NCBI GenBank assembly: GCA_019113125.1
Contig: DXIA01000188.1
Span: 1-19,688, forward strand
Source: Candidatus Pygmaiobacter gallistercoris
GTDB taxonomy: Bacteria > Bacillota > Clostridia > Oscillospirales > Ruminococcaceae
Direction: 5' to 3'
DNA length: 19,688 nucleotides
The position numbers and the translations under genes are program-made. Every line of letters starts with the position of its first letter. Within the stretch, counting starts at the first letter, position 1. This document shows positions 1 through 6,328 of this stretch, in pieces. The notes beneath the pieces were generated by a model, which was not told the DNA's origin, made no database searches, and was given only the letters and a program-made list of their open reading frames with translations.

Positions 1-41
1 AGAGCGGCCCCCCAAGCCACCAAGGCTTGAGGGGCCGCTCT
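1..41. terminator. Hairpin at left edge, probable terminator
   Basis: An 11-bp perfect outer stem (1-11 with 31-41) encloses a second 6-bp stem (13-18 with 24-29) with loop ACCAA and one mismatch between them. The T-tract on the plus side is weak (TCGCACTTT). It probably terminates a gene lying outside the window to the left, or acts in both directions. Confidence 0.6.
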
Positions 42-65
42 TCGCACTTTCTCCATCCAAAATTC

Positions 66-220
66 TGGGGCAGAACTGCAAGGCACCGTAAAAAGGTCGA
101 TTTTGATGCGGGTGCAAGGAAAAACGCCGAAGGCACCCTTTGTGGATGTCGCGGGCAGCAGAGCTGCCCCGACGTTTTGACGCCGTAGCCGCGCAAAAGC
201 GGCCTTTTTACGGCGTTGTT
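66..220. repeat. Structured non-coding element with inverted-repeat ends
   Basis: No gene occupies 1-257. Positions 84-99 and 200-215 are inverted copies (14 of 16 match; core CCGTAAAAAGG / CCTTTTTACGG). Inside lie GGGTGC/GCACCC (110-115 with 133-138), a perfect 7-bp stem GGGCAGC-AGA-GCTGCCC (153-169), and a GCCGC/GCGGC hairpin (188-203). GGGGCAG at 67-73 can also pair with 164-170. The nested pairing suggests a folded RNA, or a dispersed palindromic intergenic repeat downstream of the S-component gene. I do not recognise a named family. Confidence 0.45.
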
Positions 221-257
221 TTCTTATCCTGCCACACCTTTCGTCACGCCGGTTCTC

Positions 258-773
258 TTATCCCTGTGACTGCCGCTCAAGCCGGGTGAGCAGCGCGGTG
301 ATGGGGCAGATCAACACCCCGGCACAAAAATTGCCGATGCCGTGCACGAGATCCCAGGGCAGCCCGGCAATGATCCAGGCGATCATCCCCTTGAAATCCA
401 GCCCAAACAGCAGCGCCTGTGCCGGCGCGTAGAGGGTGCCGAACAACAGCCCGTGGGCGCAGCAGAGCAGCATATAGACGATCGGCTGCGCTTTCTTAGG
501 GATGTTGCGGGGCAGCAGCATCGTCGCCCCCCACAAAATCCCCCAAAGGTAGAGATAGGGAATCCACCAGGTCGCAAACCCGGCGAACAGCCCGTTGAGC
601 AGCACATAGAGGTAGATCGGGTAGAGCGCTTTTTTGCGGTAGACCAGCGTATAGGAGATGGTGAGTACTCCGAGCAGGTGGACATTCGGAAGAAACTCCA
701 TCACGATCTTGGACAGGTACATCATGCTGCCCAGCATCCCGAAGACCGCGATCTGCCGCACCGTCAGTTTCAA
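258..773 (-). CDS. ECF transporter S component, probable cobalamin uptake
   Basis: This 171-residue, very hydrophobic protein has about five or six membrane segments and a short cytosolic C-terminus, the size and character of the substrate-binding S component of energy-coupling factor transporters. Such proteins bind a vitamin in the membrane and work with a shared EcfT/EcfA module, which is not encoded in this window. The start is TTG at 773, with GGAGAAGGG just upstream. It overlaps the stop of the lipoprotein gene by four bases (TTGA), so the two are translationally coupled. The cobalamin riboswitch ahead of the pair and the transcobalamin-like partner point to vitamin B12 or a corrinoid as substrate. 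That specificity is inferred from context, not from residues in the protein. Another S-component specificity remains possible. Confidence 0.75.
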   Translation of the reverse strand: MKLTVRQIAVFGMLGSMMYLSKIVMEFLPNVHLLGVLTISYTLVYRKKALYPIYLYVLLNGLFAGFATWWIPYLYLWGILWGATMLLPRNIPKKAQPIVYMLLCCAHGLLFGTLYAPAQALLFGLDFKGMIAWIIAGLPWDLVHGIGNFCAGVLICPITALLTRLERQSQG

Positions 774-1279
774 CCCTTCTCCACCCGCAGCTCATAGACG
801 CTGCCCGGGACAATGTCGGTGCTGTCAACACCGGCCGAGGCATACTCCCCGTCGATGTAGAAGGCCCAGTAGCTGCCGTCGGTGTCATAGTCGGCGGTGA
901 CGCCGCAGACCTCTTTGACATACAGTCCGTAATCGCTCTCGTCGCCGGCGATCAGGTCGAGCTCGAGCAGTGCCTCTCCGACTGTCTTCTTGTCGGTGTG
1001 GATCTCATAGCTCGACACCTTGCCGTCGCCATCGGTCGCCTTGAAGGAAAAGACGGTATCCCCCTCGCCCAGCACCTGCAGATCGGTGGACTGGCTGCCC
1101 GTTGCGGACGAGCTGTCCTGCACCGCCGAGCTGCTCTGCAGAGACGAACTGCTCTGCGGTGCGGCGGAAGAGCTGTTTTCGTTTTTGCTGCAACCGGTTG
1201 TGCCCATTGCCGCCGCCGCAAGCAGCAGGACACAGAGGATGAGCGATACCGATTTTTTGATCCGATTCATCTGTTTCAT
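770..1279 (-). CDS. DUF4430 (transcobalamin-like C-terminal domain) lipoprotein
   Basis: This 169-residue protein has a type II signal peptide: basic N-terminus, hydrophobic core at residues 11-25, and lipobox TTGC with Cys30 as the likely lipidated residue. A Ser/Gln-rich linker (about 31-66) leads to a DUF4430-type domain (about 70-168) with the characteristic TVGEALLEL, GVTADYDTDGSYWAFYIDGE and Y-E-L-R-V segments. This fold resembles the C-terminal domain of intrinsic factor and transcobalamin. It sits directly downstream of a cobalamin riboswitch and overlaps the ECF S-component gene, so it probably captures corrinoid at the cell surface and passes it to the S component. Two start codons are plausible, 1279 and 1270, each with a purine-rich site about 10 nt upstream. 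The domain assignment is strong; ligand identity is inference. Confidence 0.8.
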   Translation of the reverse strand: MKQMNRIKKSVSLILCVLLLAAAAMGTTGCSKNENSSSAAPQSSSSLQSSSAVQDSSSATGSQSTDLQVLGEGDTVFSFKATDGDGKVSSYEIHTDKKTVGEALLELDLIAGDESDYGLYVKEVCGVTADYDTDGSYWAFYIDGEYASAGVDSTDIVPGSVYELRVEKG

Positions 1280-1375
1280 TCTCCTGGTTCTCCCATTCTG
1301 TTTTGATTTCTTCCGGCCGGCGCCCGCGGCCTTGTCTGGAAGAGTTTGCCGGATAAAGTTTTTCGGCTCAGCGCT

Positions 1376-1503
1376 CCGCCTGCCCGCCTTCTCGGATCAC
1401 TCCAATGGCTTTTCCCCGGATGCGGCCCCGGGTAGGGCAGATGGTGGTACAATGCGCCTCACGGCGACGGGCTCGCACAGGATTTCCACCTGTTTCCTTT
1501 TCC
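1376..1503 (-). ncRNA. Cobalamin (B12) riboswitch
   Basis: Read on the minus strand, the leader carries the conserved segment GGAAACAGGTGGAAATCCTG (about 1497-1478) followed by GCGAGCCCGTCGCCGTGAG. This matches the GGtgaAAatCC...CCCGCcaCTGTgA core of cobalamin riboswitches. About 70 nt later comes AAGCCATTGG...GAGAAGGCGG (1412-1385), the B12-box region (consensus GCCACTG...GGGAAGGC). It lies between a promoter and the DUF4430 lipoprotein/S-component genes. The expression platform (about 1280-1375) has a TCTTCC/GGAAGA stem (1343-1338 with 1314-1309) but no U-run, so translational control seems likelier than termination. Confidence 0.82.
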
Positions 1504-1512
1504 GACCGGGCT

Positions 1513-1541
1513 ATTATACCACATCTCGCCGGGCAAAGCAA
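1513..1541 (-). promoter_or_regulatory. Promoter of riboswitch / B12 uptake operon
   Basis: A perfect TATAAT (1518-1513 on the minus strand) lies 17 nt downstream of TTGCTT (1541-1536). Transcription would begin around 1506, immediately before the riboswitch core. The -35 overlaps the T-tail region of the ackA terminator. Confidence 0.6.
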
Positions 1542-1542
1542 A

Positions 1543-1566
1543 GGGCGGATGGTCTTCCATCCGCCC
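1543..1566 (-). terminator. ackA terminator
   Basis: A perfect 10-bp stem GGGCGGATGG/CCATCCGCCC with a 4-nt loop lies 18 nt past the ackA stop. On the minus strand it is followed by TTTGCTTTG. Confidence 0.8.
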
Positions 1567-1584
1567 TGAATCTTCTTTGTTCTG

Positions 1585-2826
1585 TTATGCCTCCTGGCTC
1601 TCGATCTTCTTGCCGTGCATCAGGCTGTCGACCTCGACCAGCGCCTTGGTATCCCGGGCGATCATCAGCTCCTCATTGGTGCAGATGACAAAGGTCTTGA
1701 CCTTCGCACCCTCAGCGGTCAGATCGATGACATCGCCGCGGGTCTTGTTCTTCTCCTCGTCGATCTTGATGCCGAGGTACTCCATGTTGGCGCAGACATC
1801 CGCCCGGACCCCGTCGCTGTTCTCACCGATACCGCCGGTGAAGACCAGCGCATCCAGGCCGCCCATCGCCGCAATAAAGCCGCCGATATACTTTTTGATC
1901 TGGTAGCAGAGCATGTCGTGGGCGAGCTGCGCCTGCTCGTTGCCCAGCGCCGCCGCGCGCTCGATGTCCCGGTTGTCGCTCGAGATGCCGGAAACGCCCA
2001 GCAGACCGCTGCGCTCGTTGAAGACCCGAAGGAACTCATTGCCGTGCTCGCCGGTCTTCTCGGCGATATAGGTGACGACCGAGGGATCAAGGTCGCCGCT
2101 GCGGGTGCCCATCATCAGGCCGCCGGTCGGGGACATGCCCATCGTGGTGTCGATGCTGCGGCCGCGGTCCACCGCGGTGATCGAGGATCCGTTGCCGAGA
2201 TGGCAGGTAATGATCTTGAGCTGATCGATCGGCTTGCCCATGATCTTAGCGCAGGTCTTGCTGACATACCGGTGGGAGGTGCCGTGGAACCCGTACCGGC
2301 GGATATGGTATTTCTTGTAGTACTCGTAGGGAATCGCGAACATATAAGCCTTGGGGGGCATCGAGTGATGGAAGGAGGTATCAAAGACGCAGGCCTGCGG
2401 AATATCCTTTCCAAAGACCTTCTGGGCGGCACGGATTCCCTGAATGTGTGCGGGGTTGTGCAGCGGGGCGAGCTCGGACAGATCGGCGATCTGCTGGACG
2501 ACCTCCTCGGTCAGCAGGCAGGAGTGGGGGAACTTGTCCGCACCCTGTGCGACCCGGTGGCCGATCGCGTCAATCTCAGCGATATTCTCGATTACAGCGC
2601 CGTCGCCCTTGGTCATCATGTCGATCAGCTTGGAGAACGCCTCGGTGTGATTCTGGAAGTTGCTGTCCACCTTGATCTCATACCCGTCCGCCGTCTTGTG
2701 GGTGATCATGCCGCCGGGGATGCCGATCCGCTCGCAGTTGCCCTTGCACAGGACCTTTTCCCCATCCATATCAATCAGCTGATACTTCAGTGAGCTGGAC
2801 CCGCAGTTGATAACCAGAATTTTCAT
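1585..2826 (-). CDS. ackA: Acetate kinase
   Basis: The enzyme converts acetyl phosphate and ADP to acetate and ATP, the energy-yielding end of acetate fermentation, in the cytosol. The 413-residue length is normal. Family motifs are intact: N-terminal VINCGSSSLKYQL (phosphate-binding loop), YGFHGTSHRYV with the conserved His, HLGNGSSITAV, the TTMGMSPTGGLMMGTRSGD segment, and the second nucleotide-binding loop VFTGGIGENSDGVR. The gene stands alone with its own promoter and terminator. The phosphotransacetylase gene (pta), often adjacent in Clostridia, is not in the window. The divergent neighbour is tmcAL, which consumes acetate. Confidence 0.97.
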   Translation of the reverse strand: MKILVINCGSSSLKYQLIDMDGEKVLCKGNCERIGIPGGMITHKTADGYEIKVDSNFQNHTEAFSKLIDMMTKGDGAVIENIAEIDAIGHRVAQGADKFPHSCLLTEEVVQQIADLSELAPLHNPAHIQGIRAAQKVFGKDIPQACVFDTSFHHSMPPKAYMFAIPYEYYKKYHIRRYGFHGTSHRYVSKTCAKIMGKPIDQLKIITCHLGNGSSITAVDRGRSIDTTMGMSPTGGLMMGTRSGDLDPSVVTYIAEKTGEHGNEFLRVFNERSGLLGVSGISSDNRDIERAAALGNEQAQLAHDMLCYQIKKYIGGFIAAMGGLDALVFTGGIGENSDGVRADVCANMEYLGIKIDEEKNKTRGDVIDLTAEGAKVKTFVICTNEELMIARDTKALVEVDSLMHGKKIESQEA

Positions 2827-2886
2827 AAGCGCCGAACCTCCATTTATAGTTTCACGATTGCATTTTCTTCTCTTTTTGACTTAATT

Positions 2887-2915
2887 ATTATATAATAATC
2901 GTAGATTATTTTCAA
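2887..2915 (-). promoter_or_regulatory. ackA promoter
   Basis: TTGAAA (2915-2910) is followed by a 17-nt spacer and a perfect TATAAT (2892-2887) on the minus strand, about 60 nt before the ackA start. The -10 lies in a perfect 16-bp AT palindrome (2884-2899) that also presents TATAAT on the plus strand (2891-2896), facing tmcAL. Confidence 0.8.
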
Positions 2916-3028
2916 GAAATCGCCGTCTTTTTTTGTGGGTTTCCACTGCTTTCTGCACAAATTGCAGCCCCACGCCCTGTTTTTGCAATGGCTTTCCCCC
3001 AAACCAGACGGCGGACCGGGAGGACAGG

Positions 3029-4222
3029 ATGCGCAAAGTCGGAATCATCGCGGAATACAATCCCTTTCACAGCGGACACGCCGCCCAGATCGCCGCGCTG
3101 CGGCAGATGGGCGCGCAGAGCGTGGCGGTGGTGCTGGGGGGCAACTTTGTCCAGCGGGGTTCCCCCGCCCTCTTTTCAAAATTTTTGCGCGCGAGGGCGG
3201 CGCTCGCCTGCGGGGCGGATCTCATCGCCGAGCTGCCCGTCCCTTGGGCCGCCGCCGAGGCCGATCAGTTTGCCGAGGGGGGTGTCTTTCTGCTGGCGGC
3301 CGCCGGGTGCGATGCCATCTGTTTTGGGGCTGAGCAGCCGGATCTCGACCGGCTCCGGCAACTGGCCGCCCTGCTGGAGGACCCCGCCTTTGATGCCGCC
3401 CTCACCGCACATCACATCGCGGGCGGCGGATCGCTGGCGTCGCTGCGGGCACAGCTGGCCGAACAGGAGATCCCCGGCGCCGCAAAGCTGCTCGCCGGTC
3501 CGAACAACGCGCTCGGCATCGCCTATCTGCGGGCGATTCGGCGACTGGGGCTGGATCTTCAGGCGATCGTGATCCCCCGGATCGGTGCCGGCCACGACAT
3601 GCCGCTGGGCAAAGGCAAAATTGCGAGCGCCGGTGCACTGCGCGGCCTCTTTTATGAAAAGGGCGCCGCGGCGCTGGCTCCCTATCTGCCGGAATGCTGT
3701 CTTCCGCTTTATCTTGCGGCTGAGCGGGCGGGCGCGGTGGCGGACCCCGCCGCCTTTTCTCTCTCGCTGCTCACCCTGCTGCGGGCAGCGGATCCCGCCG
3801 GGTTTGCCGCGCTGCCCGGTGCGGGGGGTGAGGGGCTGGACCATCTTCTGGCAAAGGCTGCGGCGCAGGCGGGCAGTGCAGAGGAGCTGTACGGGCTGCT
3901 CAAGAGCAAGCGGTACACCCATGCCCGGGTGCGCCGGCTCGCCCTTGCGGCCTATCTCGGGCTGCGGGGGGATCTGCCCCGGCTGCCCCCCTACCTGCGG
4001 CTGCTCGGCGGCAGTGCGGCTGGGCTGCGGGAGATTCCCGGCCGGGCTGCGGGGATCAAAATTCCGGTCTCCCAGTCGCTGGCCCGGCTGCGGCGGGCGG
4101 GCGGCGATGCGGGAAGGGTCGCATCGCTCGAGGCGCGTGCCGGCGCACTCTGGAACCTCTGCCTGCGCATCCCCCGCCCCGCATCGGCGGAGTTCACCGA
4201 AAAATTTCTGCGGGTGGAATGA
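3029..4222 (+). CDS. tmcAL: tRNA(Met) cytidine acetate ligase (TmcAL/YlbM family)
   Basis: TmcAL activates acetate with ATP (acetyl-adenylate) and transfers it to the wobble cytidine of elongator tRNA-Met, making N4-acetylcytidine. The 397-residue protein opens with the family hallmark VGIIAEYNPFHSGHAAQI. HSGH at residues 14-17 is the HxGH-type nucleotidyltransferase motif, followed by VVLGGNFVQRG (35-43) and SKFLRARAAL. Length is close to the usual 400-415. I chose ATG 3029 because GGGAGG lies upstream and the family begins at this Met; an in-frame extension back to 2933 has no family similarity. The gene diverges from ackA and ends at a strong terminator. The C-terminal half is unusually rich in Ala, Gly, Leu and Arg and less conserved. 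Confidence 0.92.
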   Translation: MRKVGIIAEYNPFHSGHAAQIAALRQMGAQSVAVVLGGNFVQRGSPALFSKFLRARAALACGADLIAELPVPWAAAEADQFAEGGVFLLAAAGCDAICFGAEQPDLDRLRQLAALLEDPAFDAALTAHHIAGGGSLASLRAQLAEQEIPGAAKLLAGPNNALGIAYLRAIRRLGLDLQAIVIPRIGAGHDMPLGKGKIASAGALRGLFYEKGAAALAPYLPECCLPLYLAAERAGAVADPAAFSLSLLTLLRAADPAGFAALPGAGGEGLDHLLAKAAAQAGSAEELYGLLKSKRYTHARVRRLALAAYLGLRGDLPRLPPYLRLLGGSAAGLREIPGRAAGIKIPVSQSLARLRRAGGDAGRVASLEARAGALWNLCLRIPRPASAEFTEKFLRVE

Positions 4223-4223
4223 G

Positions 4224-4254
4224 AAGAGCCGTCTTCCGATGGAAGACGGCTCTT
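4224..4254. terminator. Bidirectional terminator between tmcAL and glycosyltransferase
   Basis: A perfect 14-bp stem AAGAGCCGTCTTCC/GGAAGACGGCTCTT with a 3-nt loop sits between two convergent genes. The plus strand continues TTGACC, and T-containing tails flank both sides. Confidence 0.88.
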
Positions 4255-4264
4255 TTGACCCTGT

Positions 4265-5263
4265 TTATTTGACCCCGAACGCCCGGCCGATCCGATAACC
4301 GGCATATTTGAAAAATCCGCCAATCAGCCAGAACTGGATCAGAAGATAATTCGGCAGGTTTTTAAACCGGAACCGCGGCTTTTCGATCAGCCGGAAGGTC
4401 CGAAAGCCCTCCTTTGTCCCCTTCCAGTAGGCCTTTCCGTATCCCCGGACGATGAACATCCCGAACTTGACCAGATACCCCAGCAGCAGAAAGGGCAGAT
4501 TGAGCAGCAGCATCAGCAGCGGCTCATTCTTATAGGGCAGCAGCAGCGAATTGCGGCCGCTCTGCACCGATTTGAAGTCGTTGTACCTGCCTCCTTTGAT
4601 GCCGCCGGTGGTCGCCCCGCAGATGTGGCGGCAGACCGCGCGGGGGCAGTAGATGTTTTTGTAACCGAGGCTGTTGGCCCGCCAGCCGAGATCGACGTCC
4701 TCGTAGTAGGCGAAGAAGTGCTCGTCGAACATCCCGATCTCATCGAGAATGCTGCGCCGGTAGAGCGCCGCCCCGCCACAGGCGGAAAAGCAGCGCCGCT
4801 GGCGCTGGTAACGGCGGGCGTACATCCCGTCCCCCGTCTTGGCCGCCCAGCCGAAGATGTTGACATAGTCCCCGGCGTCGTCGGCCAGTTCCGGCTCGTA
4901 ATACCGCAGCATCAGTGAGCCGACCGAAAAAATCTTTTTATCGCTGTCCGCGACCTCCACCAGCCGCTGCAGCCAGTCGGGCTGGGCAAAGGCGTCGTTG
5001 TTGAAGAGCACTGCGTACTCGGCGCTGCTGGCCCGGATACCGGCGTTGACCGCTGCCGAAAAGCCGGTGTTCTCCCGGTTCTCGATCAGCTTGTAGTCCG
5101 GCCGGCCGAGGTAGCTGCGGGCGATGTCGAGGCTCTCATCGGTCGAGCCGTTGTCGATGACGATGACCTCAAAATCCGAAAATTCCTGTGCAAAGATGCT
5201 CTCGAGGCTGTCCTTGAGCCAGAGCGCCCCGTTGAGATTGGGGATGATAACCGATGCCTTCAC
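4265..5263 (-). CDS. Glycosyltransferase family 2 (rhamnosyltransferase-like)
   Basis: This 332-residue GT-A fold enzyme is predicted to transfer a sugar from a nucleotide donor onto a cell-surface polysaccharide or lipid-linked acceptor. Visible motifs: VIIPNLNG near the N-terminus, VIVIDNGSTDES (33-44), FNNDAF with the NND metal/nucleotide site (88-90), ACGGAALYRR (161-170) and EDVDLGWRA (188-196), which contains the probable catalytic acidic residue. A hydrophobic stretch (about 246-272) and a basic tail suggest membrane association. The start is GTG 5263: AGGAGG lies 7 nt upstream and the GT2 fold begins here, whereas an extension to 5395 is basic and unlike the family. It is a single-gene unit with its own promoter. 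Donor and acceptor cannot be read from the sequence. Confidence 0.88.
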   Translation of the reverse strand: MKASVIIPNLNGALWLKDSLESIFAQEFSDFEVIVIDNGSTDESLDIARSYLGRPDYKLIENRENTGFSAAVNAGIRASSAEYAVLFNNDAFAQPDWLQRLVEVADSDKKIFSVGSLMLRYYEPELADDAGDYVNIFGWAAKTGDGMYARRYQRQRRCFSACGGAALYRRSILDEIGMFDEHFFAYYEDVDLGWRANSLGYKNIYCPRAVCRHICGATTGGIKGGRYNDFKSVQSGRNSLLLPYKNEPLLMLLLNLPFLLLGYLVKFGMFIVRGYGKAYWKGTKEGFRTFRLIEKPRFRFKNLPNYLLIQFWLIGGFFKYAGYRIGRAFGVK

Positions 5264-5313
5264 GCGTTTTCCTCCTGCTTGTCCCCGCCTTGCGGTGGGA
5301 GATCTTCCTTTAC

Positions 5314-5342
5314 AGTTTAACCGCTCTGCGCGGATTTTGCAA
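5314..5342 (-). promoter_or_regulatory. Glycosyltransferase promoter
   Basis: TTGCAA (5342-5337) and TAAACT (5319-5314) are separated by 17 nt on the minus strand, about 50 nt before the GTG start. It is back to back with the HAD gene promoter. Confidence 0.6.
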
Positions 5343-5348
5343 CGCCGG

Positions 5349-5377
5349 TTGCGGTTTTGGCTCCTTTTCACTATAAT
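5349..5377 (+). promoter_or_regulatory. HAD phosphatase promoter
   Basis: TTGCGG (5349-5354), a 17-nt spacer and a perfect TATAAT (5372-5377) precede the ATG at 5413 by about 35 nt. Confidence 0.7.
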
Positions 5378-5412
5378 AGGGAGGAAATCCGACACTAGAG
5401 GGGGATTCTCCG

Positions 5413-6192
5413 ATGGGAACGCTGAGCGATATCCGTCTGTTCCTTCTGGATCTGGACGGCACCTTTTATCTGGACGGTACCCCGCTGCCCGGCGCGTTGG
5501 ACTTTCTCACCGCGCTGCGGGCAAAGGGGGTTCCGTTTGCCTTTCTGACCAATAACTCCTCCCGCGGGCGGGAGGAGTATCTTGATCGGCTGAACGCGAT
5601 GGGGGCGCAGATCACCGGGCGGGAGCTGCTGACCAGCGCCGATGCGACGCTGGACTACCTTGCGCGGGAAGGATTCGACCGGGAGCTGCTGCTGGTCGGC
5701 ACCCCGAGCCTTGAGGCGCAGTTTGCAGCGGCGGGCTACCAGCTGCACAGCGGCCGGCCGAAGGCGGTGGTGCTGGGATTTGACACCACTCTGACCTACC
5801 AAAAACTGGTGGATCTGTGCAACGCGGTGCGGGCCGGACTGCCCTATATCGCCACCCACCCCGACTTCAACTGTCCGGTGAAGGGCGGGTTCATCCCCGA
5901 CATCGGCGGGGTGATCGCGCTGGTTGAGGCCTGCACCGGTCGGCGGCCGGACGCGGTGATCGGCAAGCCGAACGCCTTCATCGCCGAGGCGGCCGCAGAC
6001 CGATTTGGGGTGCCGCTCGCGCAGATCTGCATGGTGGGAGACCGGCTCTACACCGACATCGCGCTGGGCGGCTGCGGGGTCAAAACGGCGCTGGTTCTCT
6101 CGGGCGAGACCAGCAGCGCGGACTACGAAAAGAGCGAAATCCGGGCCGATTTTGTCTTTGACGGCATCTGGCAGATGGCAGCCGCACTGTAA
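5413..6192 (+). CDS. HAD-IIA family phosphatase (NagD/AraL-like)
   Basis: This 259-residue cytosolic hydrolase has all four HAD motifs: motif I LLDLDGT with nucleophile Asp13 and acid/base Asp15; motif II LTNNSS with Thr46; motif III Lys185 in IGKPN; motif IV MVGDRLYTD with Asp210 and Asp215. The spacing, with a C2A cap between motifs II and III and the HPDFNCP segment, places it in subfamily IIA (NagD, AraL, PGP-type phosphatases), which remove phosphate from sugar phosphates, nucleotides or damaged metabolites. The exact substrate cannot be assigned. GAGGGGG lies about 10 nt before ATG 5413. It is monocistronic, with its own promoter and terminator. Confidence 0.92.
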   Translation: MGTLSDIRLFLLDLDGTFYLDGTPLPGALDFLTALRAKGVPFAFLTNNSSRGREEYLDRLNAMGAQITGRELLTSADATLDYLAREGFDRELLLVGTPSLEAQFAAAGYQLHSGRPKAVVLGFDTTLTYQKLVDLCNAVRAGLPYIATHPDFNCPVKGGFIPDIGGVIALVEACTGRRPDAVIGKPNAFIAEAAADRFGVPLAQICMVGDRLYTDIALGGCGVKTALVLSGETSSADYEKSEIRADFVFDGIWQMAAAL

Positions 6193-6221
6193 AGCGCCGC
6201 GCAAAAATAAAAGAAATTTTT

Positions 6222-6258
6222 AAGCTTTGCTTTAAGAAAGATTAAGCAGAGCTTTTTT
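6222..6258 (+). terminator. HAD gene terminator
   Basis: The imperfect stem AAGCTTTGCTTTAA (6222-6235) pairs with TTAAGCAGAGCTT (6242-6254), with a 6-nt loop, and runs into a T-tract. It ends the HAD transcript before the carboxypeptidase gene. Confidence 0.75.
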
Positions 6259-6278
6259 CTTTCTTAGGATTTTTCGGC

Positions 6279-6284
6279 TATACT
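6279..6284 (+). promoter_or_regulatory. Possible -10 of carboxypeptidase gene
   Basis: TATACT lies 45 nt before ATG 6329, after the HAD terminator. No good -35 is seen at 16-18 nt upstream; the region there is T-rich. Confidence 0.35.
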
Positions 6285-6328
6285 CTTTTCCTGACAGAAG
6301 AGTTTGGGGAAAGGTGTGTGGTGTTACG

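Noticed and set aside
2933..3028. N-terminal extension of tmcAL
   Set aside because: The 32 extra residues are Cys/Pro-rich and unlike the family, while ATG 3029 has a good ribosome site and starts the conserved fold.
5264..5395. N-terminal extension of the glycosyltransferase
   Set aside because: It would overlap the promoter pair at 5314-5377, and AGGAGG at 5271-5276 clearly serves GTG 5263.
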